Of a DNA stretch of 64,000 bases, positions 23,728 to 33,890 are shown piece by piece. How positions within the stretch are numbered: the first letter of the stretch is position 1; the number at the start of each line of letters is the position of its first letter. The stretch covers positions 23,924,378 to 23,988,377 of the forward strand of contig JAKGHH010000008.1 of NCBI GenBank assembly GCA_022828595.1, written 5' to 3'. The notes under the pieces are model-generated. The model saw nothing but the letters and a program-made list of their open reading frames with translations, was not told the DNA's origin and searched no databases. This DNA comes from Nelumbo lutea (Eukaryota > Streptophyta > Magnoliopsida > Proteales > Nelumbonaceae). The position numbers were made by a program, and so were the translations under genes.

Positions 23728-25602
23728 GGATAAATTACAAAGACCCTTATACCTTAATTTGCAACAAAGACCTCCCTGAATTTTATCCATTATACAAAGA
23801 TCCCCTTCGGTTAGTGTTCCCTCAGTTAACTTTGAAAAAGATTATTGTCATCTAATTAAAGTTTTCTAAATACCCAAATTACCTTTTTCTTGAATTTATG
23901 AAAATCTTACTTTTTTTTACACTTTATACTGCTCATTGTCTTCTCTGTAGAAATCTCATCCATATGCTTCGTGTTAGTGAAGAAGAAACCACCTACTTCT
24001 TGGGTTCAAGCCCTCTCTGCAACATTATATACATGTATGTTGGATCTTCTTAGTTGTCCCGGACATCTAGATGAAGCTACTCTATCTGATTAAAATAATG
24101 CCGTTTGAACCTGATCATGAACCTACATGGGCTTCTTTATTAAGTGCTTGTAAGCAGCATGGAAATTCTCAAATGGGAGTCATGATTGCTAATAATCTAC
24201 TAAACTTAAAACTGCAAGATCCTTCCATCTACATACTTCTATCTAATACTTGTGCTGGTGCTGCTATGTGGCATATGGTGTTATCAAATCATCTTTAATT
24301 TATGAAACCATCTGCTTGTGTTAGAGAAGAAGAAACAGAACACCATGGAGAGCTCCAGAACATAATATGGCGGAGAACTTGGAAGACACTAATCAGATAT
24401 CGTAGCTACATGCGTTGCAGATAGATTAGCAGTTAAGACGTCAAAATGGTATACTTACCCCGTTGCGACAGTCATGTCTAATCTATGAATCACTTCCATG
24501 GTTGTGGCTGCAATTTATTACAGATTTTCATGGCAAATGGAGGTCTTTGTCCTCATTCTTTTTCTTCTTCTTGTTCTATATATCTCTTTTTAACTGCTTT
24601 CGCTAATCTAGGATTCTTTTTTATTTCCGTGGAGAGGTTTCTGTTTCAGAAATGTTTCGCACATTTTCCTCATCTGTAGGTGGTGCTGCAAATCATTACT
24701 TTCTCTGTCTCTGCCTCCAAGAACAAAAACAAATAAAAAAAAAAAAAACTCTAAACAATGAATGTGGTTTGGATCAGCTGAGTTTGGTATTTAACTGGAC
24801 AATGGGGACTGAAATTTCAGGTGGGAATGTCTCCTCAAAATCGTGAATTCAGTTATTGGAATAGCGATGATTCTCTACTTTTCTCTGGGTGCTTAGGATT
24901 TAACAGAAAGAAAGGGACTGGCTTGCTCTATGGGAATTTGAAATCTCCTCCATGGTAATTGGTTTACTTTCGAGGAAGCTCTCTTCTTTTCATTGCTCAG
25001 TAACCTTAAGAATTTTAGCTCGTGAATTGAAAAGAAAATGGTTTCTAGCAATAACTTTGACTGGGGACCTTTCACAGGAAAATGGTTTTCAGCAACAACT
25101 TTGCCTGCGTTTCACTCTCACGGTGGCTGCACCTTCTTTTATAAGTAGGGACTAATAGAATAAATTTATGCTGATTAGATCTGATAGCACAAAGAAAGTG
25201 ACACACAGTAAATTGATTGTAGTCTCATCATCCACCAAGAGACAAGCTGTTCGAGCTCAATGATGTTTTCACATCATCTTTTCTTTGATGGAATGCCCAT
25301 TAAATGATTTAAGAACTCAGAATCTATTCGAGTTCCATTCCGGCAAAGACCACCGGTGAGATGACAAAGTATTTCCTACTAAGAAAACTGGGTACTTTGA
25401 GAGAAAATGGCATGAAAAAGAAAATAGAGAAGGTTTAGATGATTTCCATCATCTAACTTAGCGGCCAAGGCCCTTGGCCCAAGGGATTATTTGTTGTAAC
25501 TTAAAAGTTCAGGAGGTTTTTTTTTTTTTTTTTGTTTCAAATTAAAGTACAAGGGGTTCTTTGTCATTGACCCCACAATACGGGGTCTTCATAATTTACC
25601 CT
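23728..25602. mobile_element. Pack-MULE-like TIR element carrying a gene fragment
   Basis: The left end GGATAAATTACAAAGACCC pairs with the right end GGGTCTTCATAATTTACCCT. Further inside, ACCTTAATTTG pairs with CAAATTAAAGT. The near-terminal sequences flanking it, AAAAAGAA and AAAAATAA, agree at 7 of 8 positions. The CNL1 flank copy at about 17281 reads through without the insert, so its limits are set by an empty site. No transposase frame was found. It carries a PPR gene piece, the hallmark of Pack-TYPE elements. Assignment to the Mutator superfamily is inference, because the target duplication is not clear enough to fix its length. Confidence 0.7.
24035..24290 (+). pseudogene. Pentatricopeptide-repeat (PPR) gene fragment
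   Basis: Two frames joined by a shift near 24070 read MLDLLSCPGHLDEA and then LIKIMPFEPDHEPTWASLLS, ACKQHGN, LLNLKLQDPSIYILLSNT and GAAMW. These match the C-terminal PPR/E-motif portion of plant PLS-class PPR proteins (consensus MVDLLGRAGxLxEA, MPxxPDxxxWxSLLSACxxHGN, LxPxxxxxYxLLSNxYAxxGxW). In intact plants these act in organellar RNA editing. Here it is about 85 codons with a frameshift and no start or repeat array, lying inside a transposable element. It is non-functional captured sequence. Confidence 0.85.
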
Positions 25603-26080
25603 AAAAATAACGAAAAGACTCTTTTTACTCTTAAATTCTTAATTATTCTTCCAATTTTCAAAATGTACCTCTGTGGAACAATATGACAATCAAAGCCTAA
25701 TTTAAGCATGGACAATTCCGCTTATAGATAGGGATGATAATTTTGCAGGAATTTTTAGGTATCTGACCCGTTCCAACCCTAATAGGACTCGTTTATCAAA
25801 ACCCTATAGGGTTTGGGATGGATCTGGGATTTTAGATTAAAACCTTATAAGATTTGAGTTTTAACTTTAGGGTATCTAATACCTAATACCTGGAATGCAT
25901 AAATATGAACCTATTATATTATATATCATGCACAAATTTATAAATCCTCCATAGATGAGATGTGATTAAGAAGATATAGCACGGGTTTGTGGGATCTCAG
26001 CTTGGTTTTTTTTTTTTTTTGATGCAAGATATATGGTTGGTGGGCCCAAGGTTATGTTATTCATGACCTCTACTAAGACC

Positions 26081-26252
26081 GGATCTGCTCCTCACATAGG
26101 GCGCCTCACACCAATTTCTCATGCGCATCCCACCATATTCATTAGAAACATCTTCCATACTTATACTTTATTATTCATGAATGATATTTTCAATACATAA
26201 TGAGATGTGCCTATGAAATTGGTGTGAAACGCCCTGTGTGAGGAGCGGATCC
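26081..26252. repeat. Fold-back element, family 'GGATCYGCTCCTCAC'
   Basis: The left arm GGATCTGCTCCTCACATAGG is answered by the right arm CTGTGTGAGGAGCGGATCC. Pairing continues through CACACCAATTTC against GAAATTGGTGTG. Length 172 bp. The sister flank copy near 17735 lacks it. A relative lies at 63278-63450. Confidence 0.8.
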
Positions 26253-26345
26253 CAATTCATTCTACCACTCAGGCTTTGACATATGCTTCTATTCATCAAT
26301 ATAAGAGCTTAACCATTTATATAGTTCATGGTTCAGAATTCTGAA

Positions 26346-28209
26346 GGAGGTTTATTTGTATAATCTGCTGCATTATAGAGAGGAGGTTTCGGTAACATTT
26401 CAGTATCTATCAGCCTTTTTTTAGACTTCTAATCCACAAACCCAAGTGTTTCTTTTCTTGCTGTTTCGATCGATGCTGCTATACCCGCTGCAGTTAAGAA
26501 ATAATAGATCTTAATTCATTCAAGCTGCCAATCCTTCTTTAAAGTTTTTTCTGTGATTTGAAATCTCAAAAGAAAAATAATATTTATTATCCAGCATCCC
26601 TGCCACTATCAATTAGTTTTTTTCTTTTTTGAGTAACTTGTTGAAACCTCATACTCAAAGTCATGGGCTATATGTGTAGTTTCTTTTCTTGAGATTTGAG
26701 TTTTTCTATATGGCAAATCTCTCCTTAAGTTGAAGGAAATTTATTTATTTATTTATTTATAAATTACCTTAAATTATCATTAAGTTTTTTGACAATCCTC
26801 TCCCTGCCATTAGCATTCCATCACAATCTGTTTATATGTGACATCATGTGATTTTGTCTTTCATCGTTCTTTAAATTTTCAAAATAAAATATAATAGATT
26901 GAAATAAGATTTTACAAAAAAAAAAAAAAAAAACAAATATGTGAAAACCAACAACATCAAATGGGTAAGTAAGTAAAATCAGTTTCATAATCTTGAAATT
27001 TCTTGTTTCCTATTTCCTTAAATTCTTCTCTCTAGTTTATACATAAAAGAAATTATGTATTTTTTTTTTCCATTTTTCTCTAAAGTTCCAGGAAAATAGT
27101 AAAATTATTGAGCTTCCAAGAATCTCATTTTTATTGAAATTTTGTTTTTTCCTATTACCTGACACAGGAAAATAGTGAAATTTTGATTTTTCCAGGAAAC
27201 AAGAAATTTCCTATTGAAATTTTAATTCTTTATCTAATTGTTCTCTCTTTGAGCTCCTAAAATTTCTTATTGCCGCGTATATATTTACAATGCATCAAGT
27301 AGCAATGTCGGTTTTCAAATTTCAAAATTCCTAAAACTTGCTAGTAGTTTAAGAGGTTTGACCTTTTCTATACGATAGTTTTCCTGAAATCCCCTCCTTT
27401 GATCAAAATTACAACTGCAAAATATTTAAATTGCAAAGTACATATAAACATGCAAGCGGTGAAGCTTCATGAGTCGCTAAGGTTGAAATTGGAGATTTAG
27501 AAGGGTTGATATGATTTCGATATTCATTTCAACCAAACAAGAATAAAATTTAAATTAAATAGGGGCAATTATCTAAAAGCCATTGACTAGTTGATCAGGG
27601 TTAGTTTTGTATGAAAAAAACAAAAATAGCACATGATCATTAACATTGGCTTAAACAGGTGGCAATATAAATGTGTCTGATGTGGGAGGTCTCCTAAAAA
27701 ATATGTCTAACTAGATACATCTCTAAACTAAAGGCAGTTGGTATTTGATGTGAATATGTGCTTGTAAAATGCATCACGTCATCAATATTCATGAATTCCC
27801 CAAACGAGATCAAGACCCCTAATTCGAGGAATGAGGAGCAATTGATGAAAGAAAATTTGGTTCAATCTCATAACTGAAAGATAGGTGAACGTGACTTGGC
27901 ATATTAAGTATTGTCTTAATTTGTTTCATATTTTCTCTCCTATTCTTATTCTTGAGAAGTCCACCTTCCACTGCTTATTAGATGAGAAAAATACTAAATA
28001 ATCACAGTGAATAGTTGAATGGTAATTAGACTAATGAATGATTTATACTAACATGTGCTCCGGGCTTCAGGAATCTTTGAACATCAATTACAATTTTTTC
28101 ATACTTAATTTGCATTTGTTTGAATGCTAATTTGTATGATATCAGCGCATACTAAATTCAATCAACTCTACTTTTGTGCCTATGTCTTGAAGCTCGAGCC
28201 ATCGGTATT
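26346..28209. other. Intergenic, nothing recognised
   Basis: Unique AT-rich sequence with an adenine tract near 26914-26932. No gene family, element end or RNA gene could be supported. Confidence 0.5.
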
Positions 28210-28877
28210 AATGGCAGCTTCCGGTAACAATAGTAGTAGCAGCGATGTTCTTTCAGATCTGTCTTCATTGCTTCACCACAAAGCGGTCTTGGTTTTTTGT
28301 CCACTCAACGGAGATAACTATTAAACTAAAACTTTACATATATATTTATTTACATTTATACTCTTCGAAACTGAGCCTAGAAAAACAGCTAGTTTGGACC
28401 AAGCATGGCCCGCTGGTCACCTCCTAGCTTTTTAACTCACTTGCAATAGATCTACTTGAGAGCATCAGATATGTTGATAGTGCTTATGATCTCGCAAGAT
28501 GTGGAGGAACAATTTTCACAAGACAAATACATCATGCATTTTTCATCTAAACCAAGAATTGATAATACTCCGAAAAAATTTGCCACATACTTCACTAAGA
28601 TGAAGGCAATTTGGAATGAAACTGCAGTCTACTCATCCATTTCTAGTTGCTCATTTGGTGCTACAAAGGAATTTTTGTTTGAAACTTGGAAGGGAAGTGC
28701 AGTGTAGCAATTTCTTATGGGGGTTAGTGAAGAATTTAACACTGTTCTAACATCCTACCTATGCAACCTTAATTTGCTGATTGTAAGCAAAATGTATACA
28801 TTAGAGTCATAAGACGGGAGAAACCAATTTTTAGATATTCACCATCAGCCAAGCACCGAAGTAGCTTCCCTTCATGC
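28210..28877 (+). pseudogene. Ty1/copia gag relic, 5' part, split by a gypsy insertion
   Basis: Fragments in several frames read SSLLHHKAVLVFCPLNGDNY (copia gag 'LNGxNYxxW' start) and then FATYFTKMKAIWNE, SCSFGATKEF and QFLMGVSEEFNTVLTSYL. This is the UBN2-type gag order of a copia element (Y-tKLKxLWDE; C-CGA; FLMGLNxxY). The reading breaks at stops and shifts. At 28878 it is interrupted by an LTR. The frame resumes at 33520 with AANKVNP and a zinc-knuckle relic, so this was the landing site of the gypsy element. Confidence 0.75.
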
Positions 28878-29172
28878 TGTTAGGAACCTGCCTAACTCAA
28901 GGCTCTTCGAGGGGCCAATCTCCCGAATTCTTGGAAGAGGAGAGAGAAAGAGAGAGAGGGAGAGAGAGAGTTTAATGCTGAAAGAATCAATGTCCTATTC
29001 CCTTTTCTGCTCTACTACTTAGTTTTACAATCTTGATTGTTACAGTTGTTATAAGGTAGTTGTTACAAGTGGATGACAATTGTTAAAAGTGGATGGTTAG
29101 TTGTGCTGACGTGGCATTCTCTTGTAAAACTGATTAACTGCCTTCTGTTGGTTTGTTCTAGCAGTCTTGACA
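28878..29172 (-). repeat. 3' LTR of the Ty3/gypsy chromovirus
   Basis: A 295-bp LTR reading TGTTAGGAACC...TCTTGACA on the plus strand, that is TGTCAAGAC...TAACA in element orientation. It starts directly after the polypurine tract. Its outer 139 bp match 33381-33519. Confidence 0.85.
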
Positions 29173-29327
29173 ATCCCCCCTTCCTTTAGAGCGACCTTGC
29201 CCTCAAGGTCTAATGTAGGAAAATTTGATTGTAGATCTAAGTAGGATTCCCAGGTTGTATCATCTTCCGGAAGGTTGGACCAAACAACTAATGCTCTGGT
29301 ATGACTCTGCCTCCCCAGCGCACCCAT
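29097..29327 (-). pseudogene. Chromovirus chromodomain and pol end
   Basis: VVWSNLPEDDTTWESYLDLQ followed by FPTLDLEGKVALKEGG is the C-terminal chromodomain signature (aromatic, LPxxDxTWE, DLxxxFPxxxLEDKV). In chromoviruses this targets integration to particular chromatin. The frame continues through the polypurine tract into the LTR. It is one frame off from the preceding integrase segment. Confidence 0.85.
29173..29190 (-). other. Polypurine tract of the chromovirus
   Basis: On the minus strand, AAAGGAAGGGGGGAT lies immediately before the LTR start TGTCAAGAC. This is the expected site for plus-strand DNA priming. Confidence 0.8.
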
Positions 29328-30574
29328 CTAAAATCAATGATGTGAGCTGGCTTAGTCTGTACTTGTCCTTTTTCTGAAAATATGGGAAGGGTCGCACTTG
29401 TAATGACTCCTGACTTCGGCCCCTTCTTCAGTAAGGAGATATGGAATATAGGGTGTAGTTTGGATGTTGCCAGAAGGTCCAGTTTGTAGGCCACTGATCC
29501 TATTCTCTCCAAGATTTTAAATGGGCCAAAATAGCGCGGGCTGAGTTTGTTCCACTGTCGGCTTGCAACTGAAATCTGCCTGAAGGGTTGTAATTTGAGA
29601 AACACCCAATCACCTACTTCATATTGGACATTCTTGTGGTGTTTATCATAGGTGTGCTTCATCCATTGTTGTGCCTGTAAGAGATGATGTCTCAGTTCCC
29701 TTAGCACCTCATCCCGTTGCGTTAACTGTTCTTCAACGGCCGCTACTGTGGTGGTTCCTTTTTCATAAGGAAGTAGAGGGGGAGGGTCCCGACCATATAA
29801 AGCTCTGAAGGGTGTCATCCCCGCAGCGCTATAGAATGTGGTGTTGTACCACCATTCGACCCAATGGATCCACTTCACCCATTGTCTTGGTCGATCTCCC
29901 GCAAAGCATCTTAGATATGTTTCGAGACTCTTGTTAACCACCTCTGTCTGTCCATCAAATTGGGGATGGTAGCTAGTTGACTTGAATAGTTTAACCCTGT
30001 AGAGGCGGAAAAACTCAGCCTAGAAACGGCTCATAAAGATAGGGTCCCTGTCTAATACAGTTGAGCTGGGGAGCCCATGTAGGCGCACAATTTCCCAGAG
30101 GAATAATTCAGCAACTGTGACTATTGTAAATGGGTGTGATAGAGGTAGGAAATGACTGTATTTTGTTAGTCTATCTACTACCACAAGGATAATTGTTTTG
30201 CCAGCAGAAATGGGCAATCACATGATGAAATCCATTGATATATCATCCCAGACTTGGGTTGGTATTGGGAGTGGTTGCAAGAGGCCTGCTGGTGTTGTAG
30301 TGGCTGACTTGTTTTGTTGGCATACTGCACACCCGGCTATGAAGTTCTGGATAGATGTACGCATGCCTTTCCAGTGAAATTGTGTGGCGATACACTTTTG
30401 TGTTCGTAGGATGCCGGAGTGGCCACCCGTGAGTGAGGCATGGAATAATTCCAGGAGCTTCCTAAGATGAGCAGAGGCTACCGGGATTTCTAGGCATCCT
30501 TTGAAGAAGAGTAGATCATTCTTAATTGTGTACTCGAGGTGTGGTGAGGGATTTGCCAATATTTGGGCCTTCAA
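29288..30574 (-). pseudogene. Chromovirus integrase region
   Basis: The zinc-binding HHCC portion (HASLTGGHSG...CAVCQQNKSA) is followed by the catalytic core: VWDDISMDFIM, ILVVVDRLTKYSHFLPL and LDRDPIFMSRF, then KSLETYLRCF and the GMTPFRALYGRDPP segment. The C-terminal GDWVFLKLQPFRQ and KLSPRYFGPFKIL follow. A stop at about 30020 sits in the FWAEFF-type motif (TGG to TAG), and the start of the core is offset by one break. The enzyme would have joined element DNA to the host. It is inactive here. Confidence 0.9.
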
Positions 30575-30587
30575 CTGCTATAACTCC

Positions 30588-30992
30588 TTATGGGATTGGG
30601 CTTCTTTTCGCGTCCGCCACTCGATTAGCAGCCCCTGCTTTGTATTCAATTCTGTAGTTATACCCCAGTAGCTTGGATATCCAGCGTTGTTGTTCTGGGG
30701 ATAGAACTGATTGATCCAATAAGAACTTTAGACTTTGATGGTCGGTCCAAATTGTGAACCATCTATCGATCAAGTAGGATCGCCAACGTTGGACTGCTAA
30801 GACTATTGATATTAATTCTCGCTCATAAACTGATTTGGCCCACTTTTGTGATGTTAAGGCTTTGCTGAAAAAGGCTAGTGGTCACCCCTCTTGCATGAGA
30901 ACAGCCCCAATGCCTTAACTGGAGGCATCACACTCAATGATGAAATCTTTCGTGAAATCGGGCAGTGCTAATGTTGGAGGGCTCGCAATTGC
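30588..30992 (-). pseudogene. Chromovirus RNase H region
   Basis: WFTIWTDHQSLKFLLDQ and QQRWISKLLGYNYRIEYKAG match the RNase H segment of Ty3/gypsy pol (TDHxSLKyLL...Q.RW...L.eydF.I.Y..G). The upstream half is broken by shifts and stops. Confidence 0.8.
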
Positions 30993-31601
30993 CTATTTTA
31001 ATTGTTCAAAAGCTTGTTGGGCCTGGTTTGACCAGTTAAAAGCGTCTTGTTTCAGCAATTGGGTCAATGGGGTAGCTATTAGGCCGTAGTTTTTGATGAA
31101 GCGACGGTAGTACCCAGACAGTTCCAAGAAGGCCCTCAATTCTTTCACACATCTGGGTTGCGGCCAGCCCAGTATACTGGAGATTTTATCTGGGTCAGCT
31201 GCTATAGTCCCCTTTTCTACAGCATGTTCCAAGTAGTGAACTTGGTTTTGTCCTAAGGAGCATCTGGACTCTTTAGCAAATAGCTGGTGGGCCTCAAGTG
31301 TTGCAAGGGTGACCTGTAGATGGTTCAGATGTTCCTCCCAATTGGGATTGTAGACCAATATGTCATCAAAGAAAACAAGGATGAACTTATGTAAATATGG
31401 CCAGAATATGTCATTCATCAATGCTTGAATTGTGGCTGGAGCTTTGGTCAGCCCAAATGGCATGATTCGAAACTCATAGTGGCCATCATGTATCCTGAAA
31501 GCCGTTTTGTGAACATCCTCCCTATGTACCCTTATTTGATGATACCCAGCTCGTAAATCTAGTTTTGAGAATATGGTGGCTTGACTGAGTTCATCAAGCA
31601 A
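30993..31601 (-). pseudogene. Chromovirus reverse transcriptase core
   Basis: The open segment reads ATIFSKLDLRAGYHQIRV, KTAFRIHDGHYEFRIMPFGL and then VFFDDILVY, which carries the catalytic aspartate pair of the (Y/F)xDD box. It ends in the RT-RNase H connection (ILGWPQPRCVKELRAFLELS). The N-terminal RT portion lies in another frame around 31602-31800 with stops. The active-site residues are preserved but the polyprotein is not. Confidence 0.9.
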
Positions 31602-32022
31602 CTCATCAATGATTGGTATTGGGAATCGGTCTTTAATGGTGATGCTGTTAAGGGCTCTGTAATCAATACAAAGCTGTCACGTCCCATCCTTTTTCTTGAC
31701 TAATAGTACCGGTGACGAGAATGGGCTGTGACTGGGCTGTATTATCCCTTGCTTAATCATATCTTGAACTTGCTTCTTGATTTCAGATTTCTAAAAGTAA
31801 GGGTATCGGTAGGGTCTTACATTGGTCGGGGCTGATCCCAACATGAGGGGAGATGCGGTGGTCATGCTCCCGGCATGGTCGCAGTCCTTGGGGTTCTTTG
31901 AAAACATCGCCATAGTGCTGAAGGAGTTGTTGTAGGCGGCTTTGGAAGTCTCTAGGCCTATCTGGGCTGTTGTTAGCTAAGGATGGTCGGGTCCAACTTG
32001 AGTCCATGTGCATGAATATGGG

Positions 32023-32751
32023 CTAATCTGGATCTCCTCTTTGCTTTGTCAGTGTTGCAAGACTAATGGGCCTTGGGCCCTTGCATGCTTGTCCTTGTAG
32101 ATGGACTGTAGAGTTTCCTGATGTGAAGTCCATGGTGAGACGGGCCCAGTCACAGACCACGGGTCCTAGCTGTCTTAACCATTGAATTCCTAGAACCACA
32201 TCCACTCCATTGAGATGGAGAGGATATAGGTCCACCGCAAACTGATGACCTTGAATCTTTAGTGGTAGGCCCATGCAAATGCTATTGCAAGATAGGCTAC
32301 TACTGTTGGCCACATGAACCATAAAGGCCATTGTTGGTTGAACCGGGAGTCCCATTTTATCCACTAAGACTTGAGTTATGAAGTTAAGGGAGCTGCCACT
32401 GTCTATGAGGATTGACACTTGGCGTCCTAGGATCAGCCTTGCAACTCTCATTGTTTGAGGGGACGCATGTCCCATAAGGGCTTGTAAGGATATTTCAGGC
32501 ATGCCATTGGATTGTATTTCCCACCATGGGTTAAATTCTCCGCAACCGGTGATGTCGTCTTCCTCTTCGGCATCTTCTTGGAGGAGAAATGTTTGTTGTT
32601 TCTTGTAACGATGGCCCGGCCCAAATTTCTCTTCATAGTTGTAACAGAGACCTTTGTCTTTGCGGGCTTGCATCTCTGCCCAGGTCAGCCATTTGAAAGG
32701 AACCAGTGGACCTAGGCCTAGTACTCCTTCCTCCTTGTCTGGTGCTGTCAT
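32023..32751 (-). pseudogene. Chromovirus gag end and protease
   Basis: GLCYNYEEKFGPGHRYKK is a zinc-knuckle relic in which two of the usual cysteines are Tyr. Further on, ILIDSGSSLNFI is the aspartic protease active site (D-S-G intact). A stop separates it from the next segment at 31783-32013. Confidence 0.85.
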
Positions 32752-32821
32752 CCTTTCTTGCTCCCTTCTTGCTCTGGGACCCCATGGTCACTGCACCTTT
32801 CTTGCTCGACTGAACTTGCCC

Positions 32822-33361
32822 TCATACAATTTGGCTAGTGCTACCGCATTGATGAACGAAGTAGGCTGCATCGCTTTCACTTCCAGCCGCAGTTCTTCTT
32901 TTAGGTTGCCAAGGAAGCTTCCCACCAACGCCTTCTTCGTCCACCCTTGGACTCTCACGGCCAGCCTTTCGAACTCTATCTAGTATTTTTTTACGGATCC
33001 TACCTGCCGCAACTTTTGCCAAATTTTCATCAAGATCTTCGAACCCAGATGATCCAAAATGGGCAGTCATGGTGTTCGTGAAGTTTGCCCAGGTTTGATG
33101 AGGGTGCCCCCTTCGGTACCATTGAAACCAGAGGATAGCTTCCCCTTCAAGATGCATAGAAGCCAGAGCTACCCTATCTTGCCCCGATGTTTCATGGTAA
33201 TCGAAATACCTTTCGAACTCTATGTCAATGTTCGTTGCCCCTTGCTCCAGTAGAGCAATGAAACTTTCCTTCATTACTTTGAGATCTGAAGACATTCGAT
33301 GGATGTCTACCTCCATCTGATCCACTCGGGTGTCTACTGACGTGTTTCTTGTATTGGTCAT
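32822..33361 (-). pseudogene. Chromovirus gag N-terminal part
   Basis: The frame starts a few bases after the primer-binding site. It contains MHLEGEAILWFQWYRR and TWANFTNTMTAHFG, the capsid-like Retrotrans_gag signature (LxGxAxxWFQWY...W..F...L..RFG). It then runs out of frame into the zinc-knuckle segment. Confidence 0.85.
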
Positions 33362-33364
33362 GCT

Positions 33365-33377
33365 GGCTCTGATACCA
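33365..33377 (-). other. Primer-binding site, initiator tRNA-Met type
   Basis: On the minus strand, TGGTATCAGAGCC lies three bases inside the 5' LTR end. It matches the complement of the 3' end of plant initiator tRNA-Met, the usual minus-strand primer of plant LTR elements. Confidence 0.9.
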
Positions 33378-33380
33378 AAT

Positions 33381-33519
33381 TGTTAGGAACCTACCTAACT
33401 CAGGCTTTTCGAGGGGCCAACCTCCTGAATTCTTGGAAGAAGAGAGAGAAAGAGAGAGAGGGAGAGAGAGCTTAATGCTGAAAGAATCAATTTCCTATTC
33501 CCTTTTGTACTCTACTACT
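33381..33519 (-). repeat. 5' LTR of the chromovirus, truncated
   Basis: Matches the first 139 bp (plus-strand sense) of the 28878 LTR, from TGTTAGGAACC to CTCTACTACT. It stops exactly where copia gag sequence resumes (GCTGCCAACAAAGTG). About 155 bp corresponding to the element's U3 start are missing. Confidence 0.85.
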
Positions 33520-33745
33520 GCTGCCAACAAAGTGAATCCAATCATTAAAAGCAATCGATCCAAGATTAAATGCAATCACTATAAACATACTGGCCATACA
33601 AGCGACTAAATATTCTTACAAGCTAAGTTAATATAGGTTATTCGCAAAATTGGAAGAACAAGGTCGTTGTTCTTAGAAGAATGTGACTCTGTAGCTAGGG
33701 AAGATCAGAATCAAAACCTTACTGGGTCAGACAACGAGTTTTGCT
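33520..33745 (+). pseudogene. Ty1/copia gag relic, 3' part (zinc knuckle)
   Basis: Continues the copia gag relic after the gypsy insertion. AANKVNP joins the TEVASLHA read before 28878, and KIKCNHYKHTGHTSD is a CX2CX4HX4C knuckle with second and last cysteines lost. Several stops follow. It ends where the LINE-derived block begins. Confidence 0.65.
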
Positions 33746-33752
33746 TTGGCAT

Positions 33753-33885
33753 GTCAATGCAGAGGAAGAATCTCTTTTCCATATTATCTTCTACTGTCTA
33801 GGCCCACGAGCAGTCTAGCTAGTTTTACTCTTGCATGAATCTCTGAGTTGAAGGTATTGCAAGCATTATCATGAAATTTTGGAGA
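33753..33885 (+). pseudogene. LINE zf-RVT fragment, copy A
   Basis: The second frame reads NAEEESLFH followed by a Leu/His/Cys stretch equivalent to copy B at about 51110-51200 (see there). It is the C-terminal zinc-binding region of a plant LINE reverse transcriptase. Only a small part survives, directly abutting the copia relic. Confidence 0.6.
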
Positions 33886-33890
33886 ACTAA

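Larger units (their letters stand above)
23640..26345. repeat. CNL1-type 5' flank, copy 2, without an adjacent CNL gene
   Basis: Diverged copy of 17194-18390 in the same orientation. It is enlarged by a 1.9 kb inverted-repeat element (23728-25602) and a 172-bp fold-back element (26081-26252). Where CNL1 would lie relative to its own flank, this copy has only AT-rich sequence, so either a CNL gene has been lost or only the flank was duplicated. Confidence 0.75.
28878..33519 (-). mobile_element. Decayed Ty3/gypsy chromovirus, about 4.6 kb
   Basis: Domain order from right to left on the minus strand is LTR remnant, PBS, gag, zinc knuckle, protease, reverse transcriptase, RNase H, integrase, chromodomain, polypurine tract, LTR. 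A terminal chromodomain marks a chromovirus. The coding region now lies in three frames with several stops, so the element is dead. The 5' LTR keeps only 139 of 295 bp, so no target duplication can be read on that side. It sits inside a copia gag relic. Confidence 0.9.

Noticed and set aside
28124..28427. Possible small Ser-rich gene starting MAASGNNSSSS
   Set aside because: The following residues match the copia gag start and lead into more gag motifs, so it is part of that relic.
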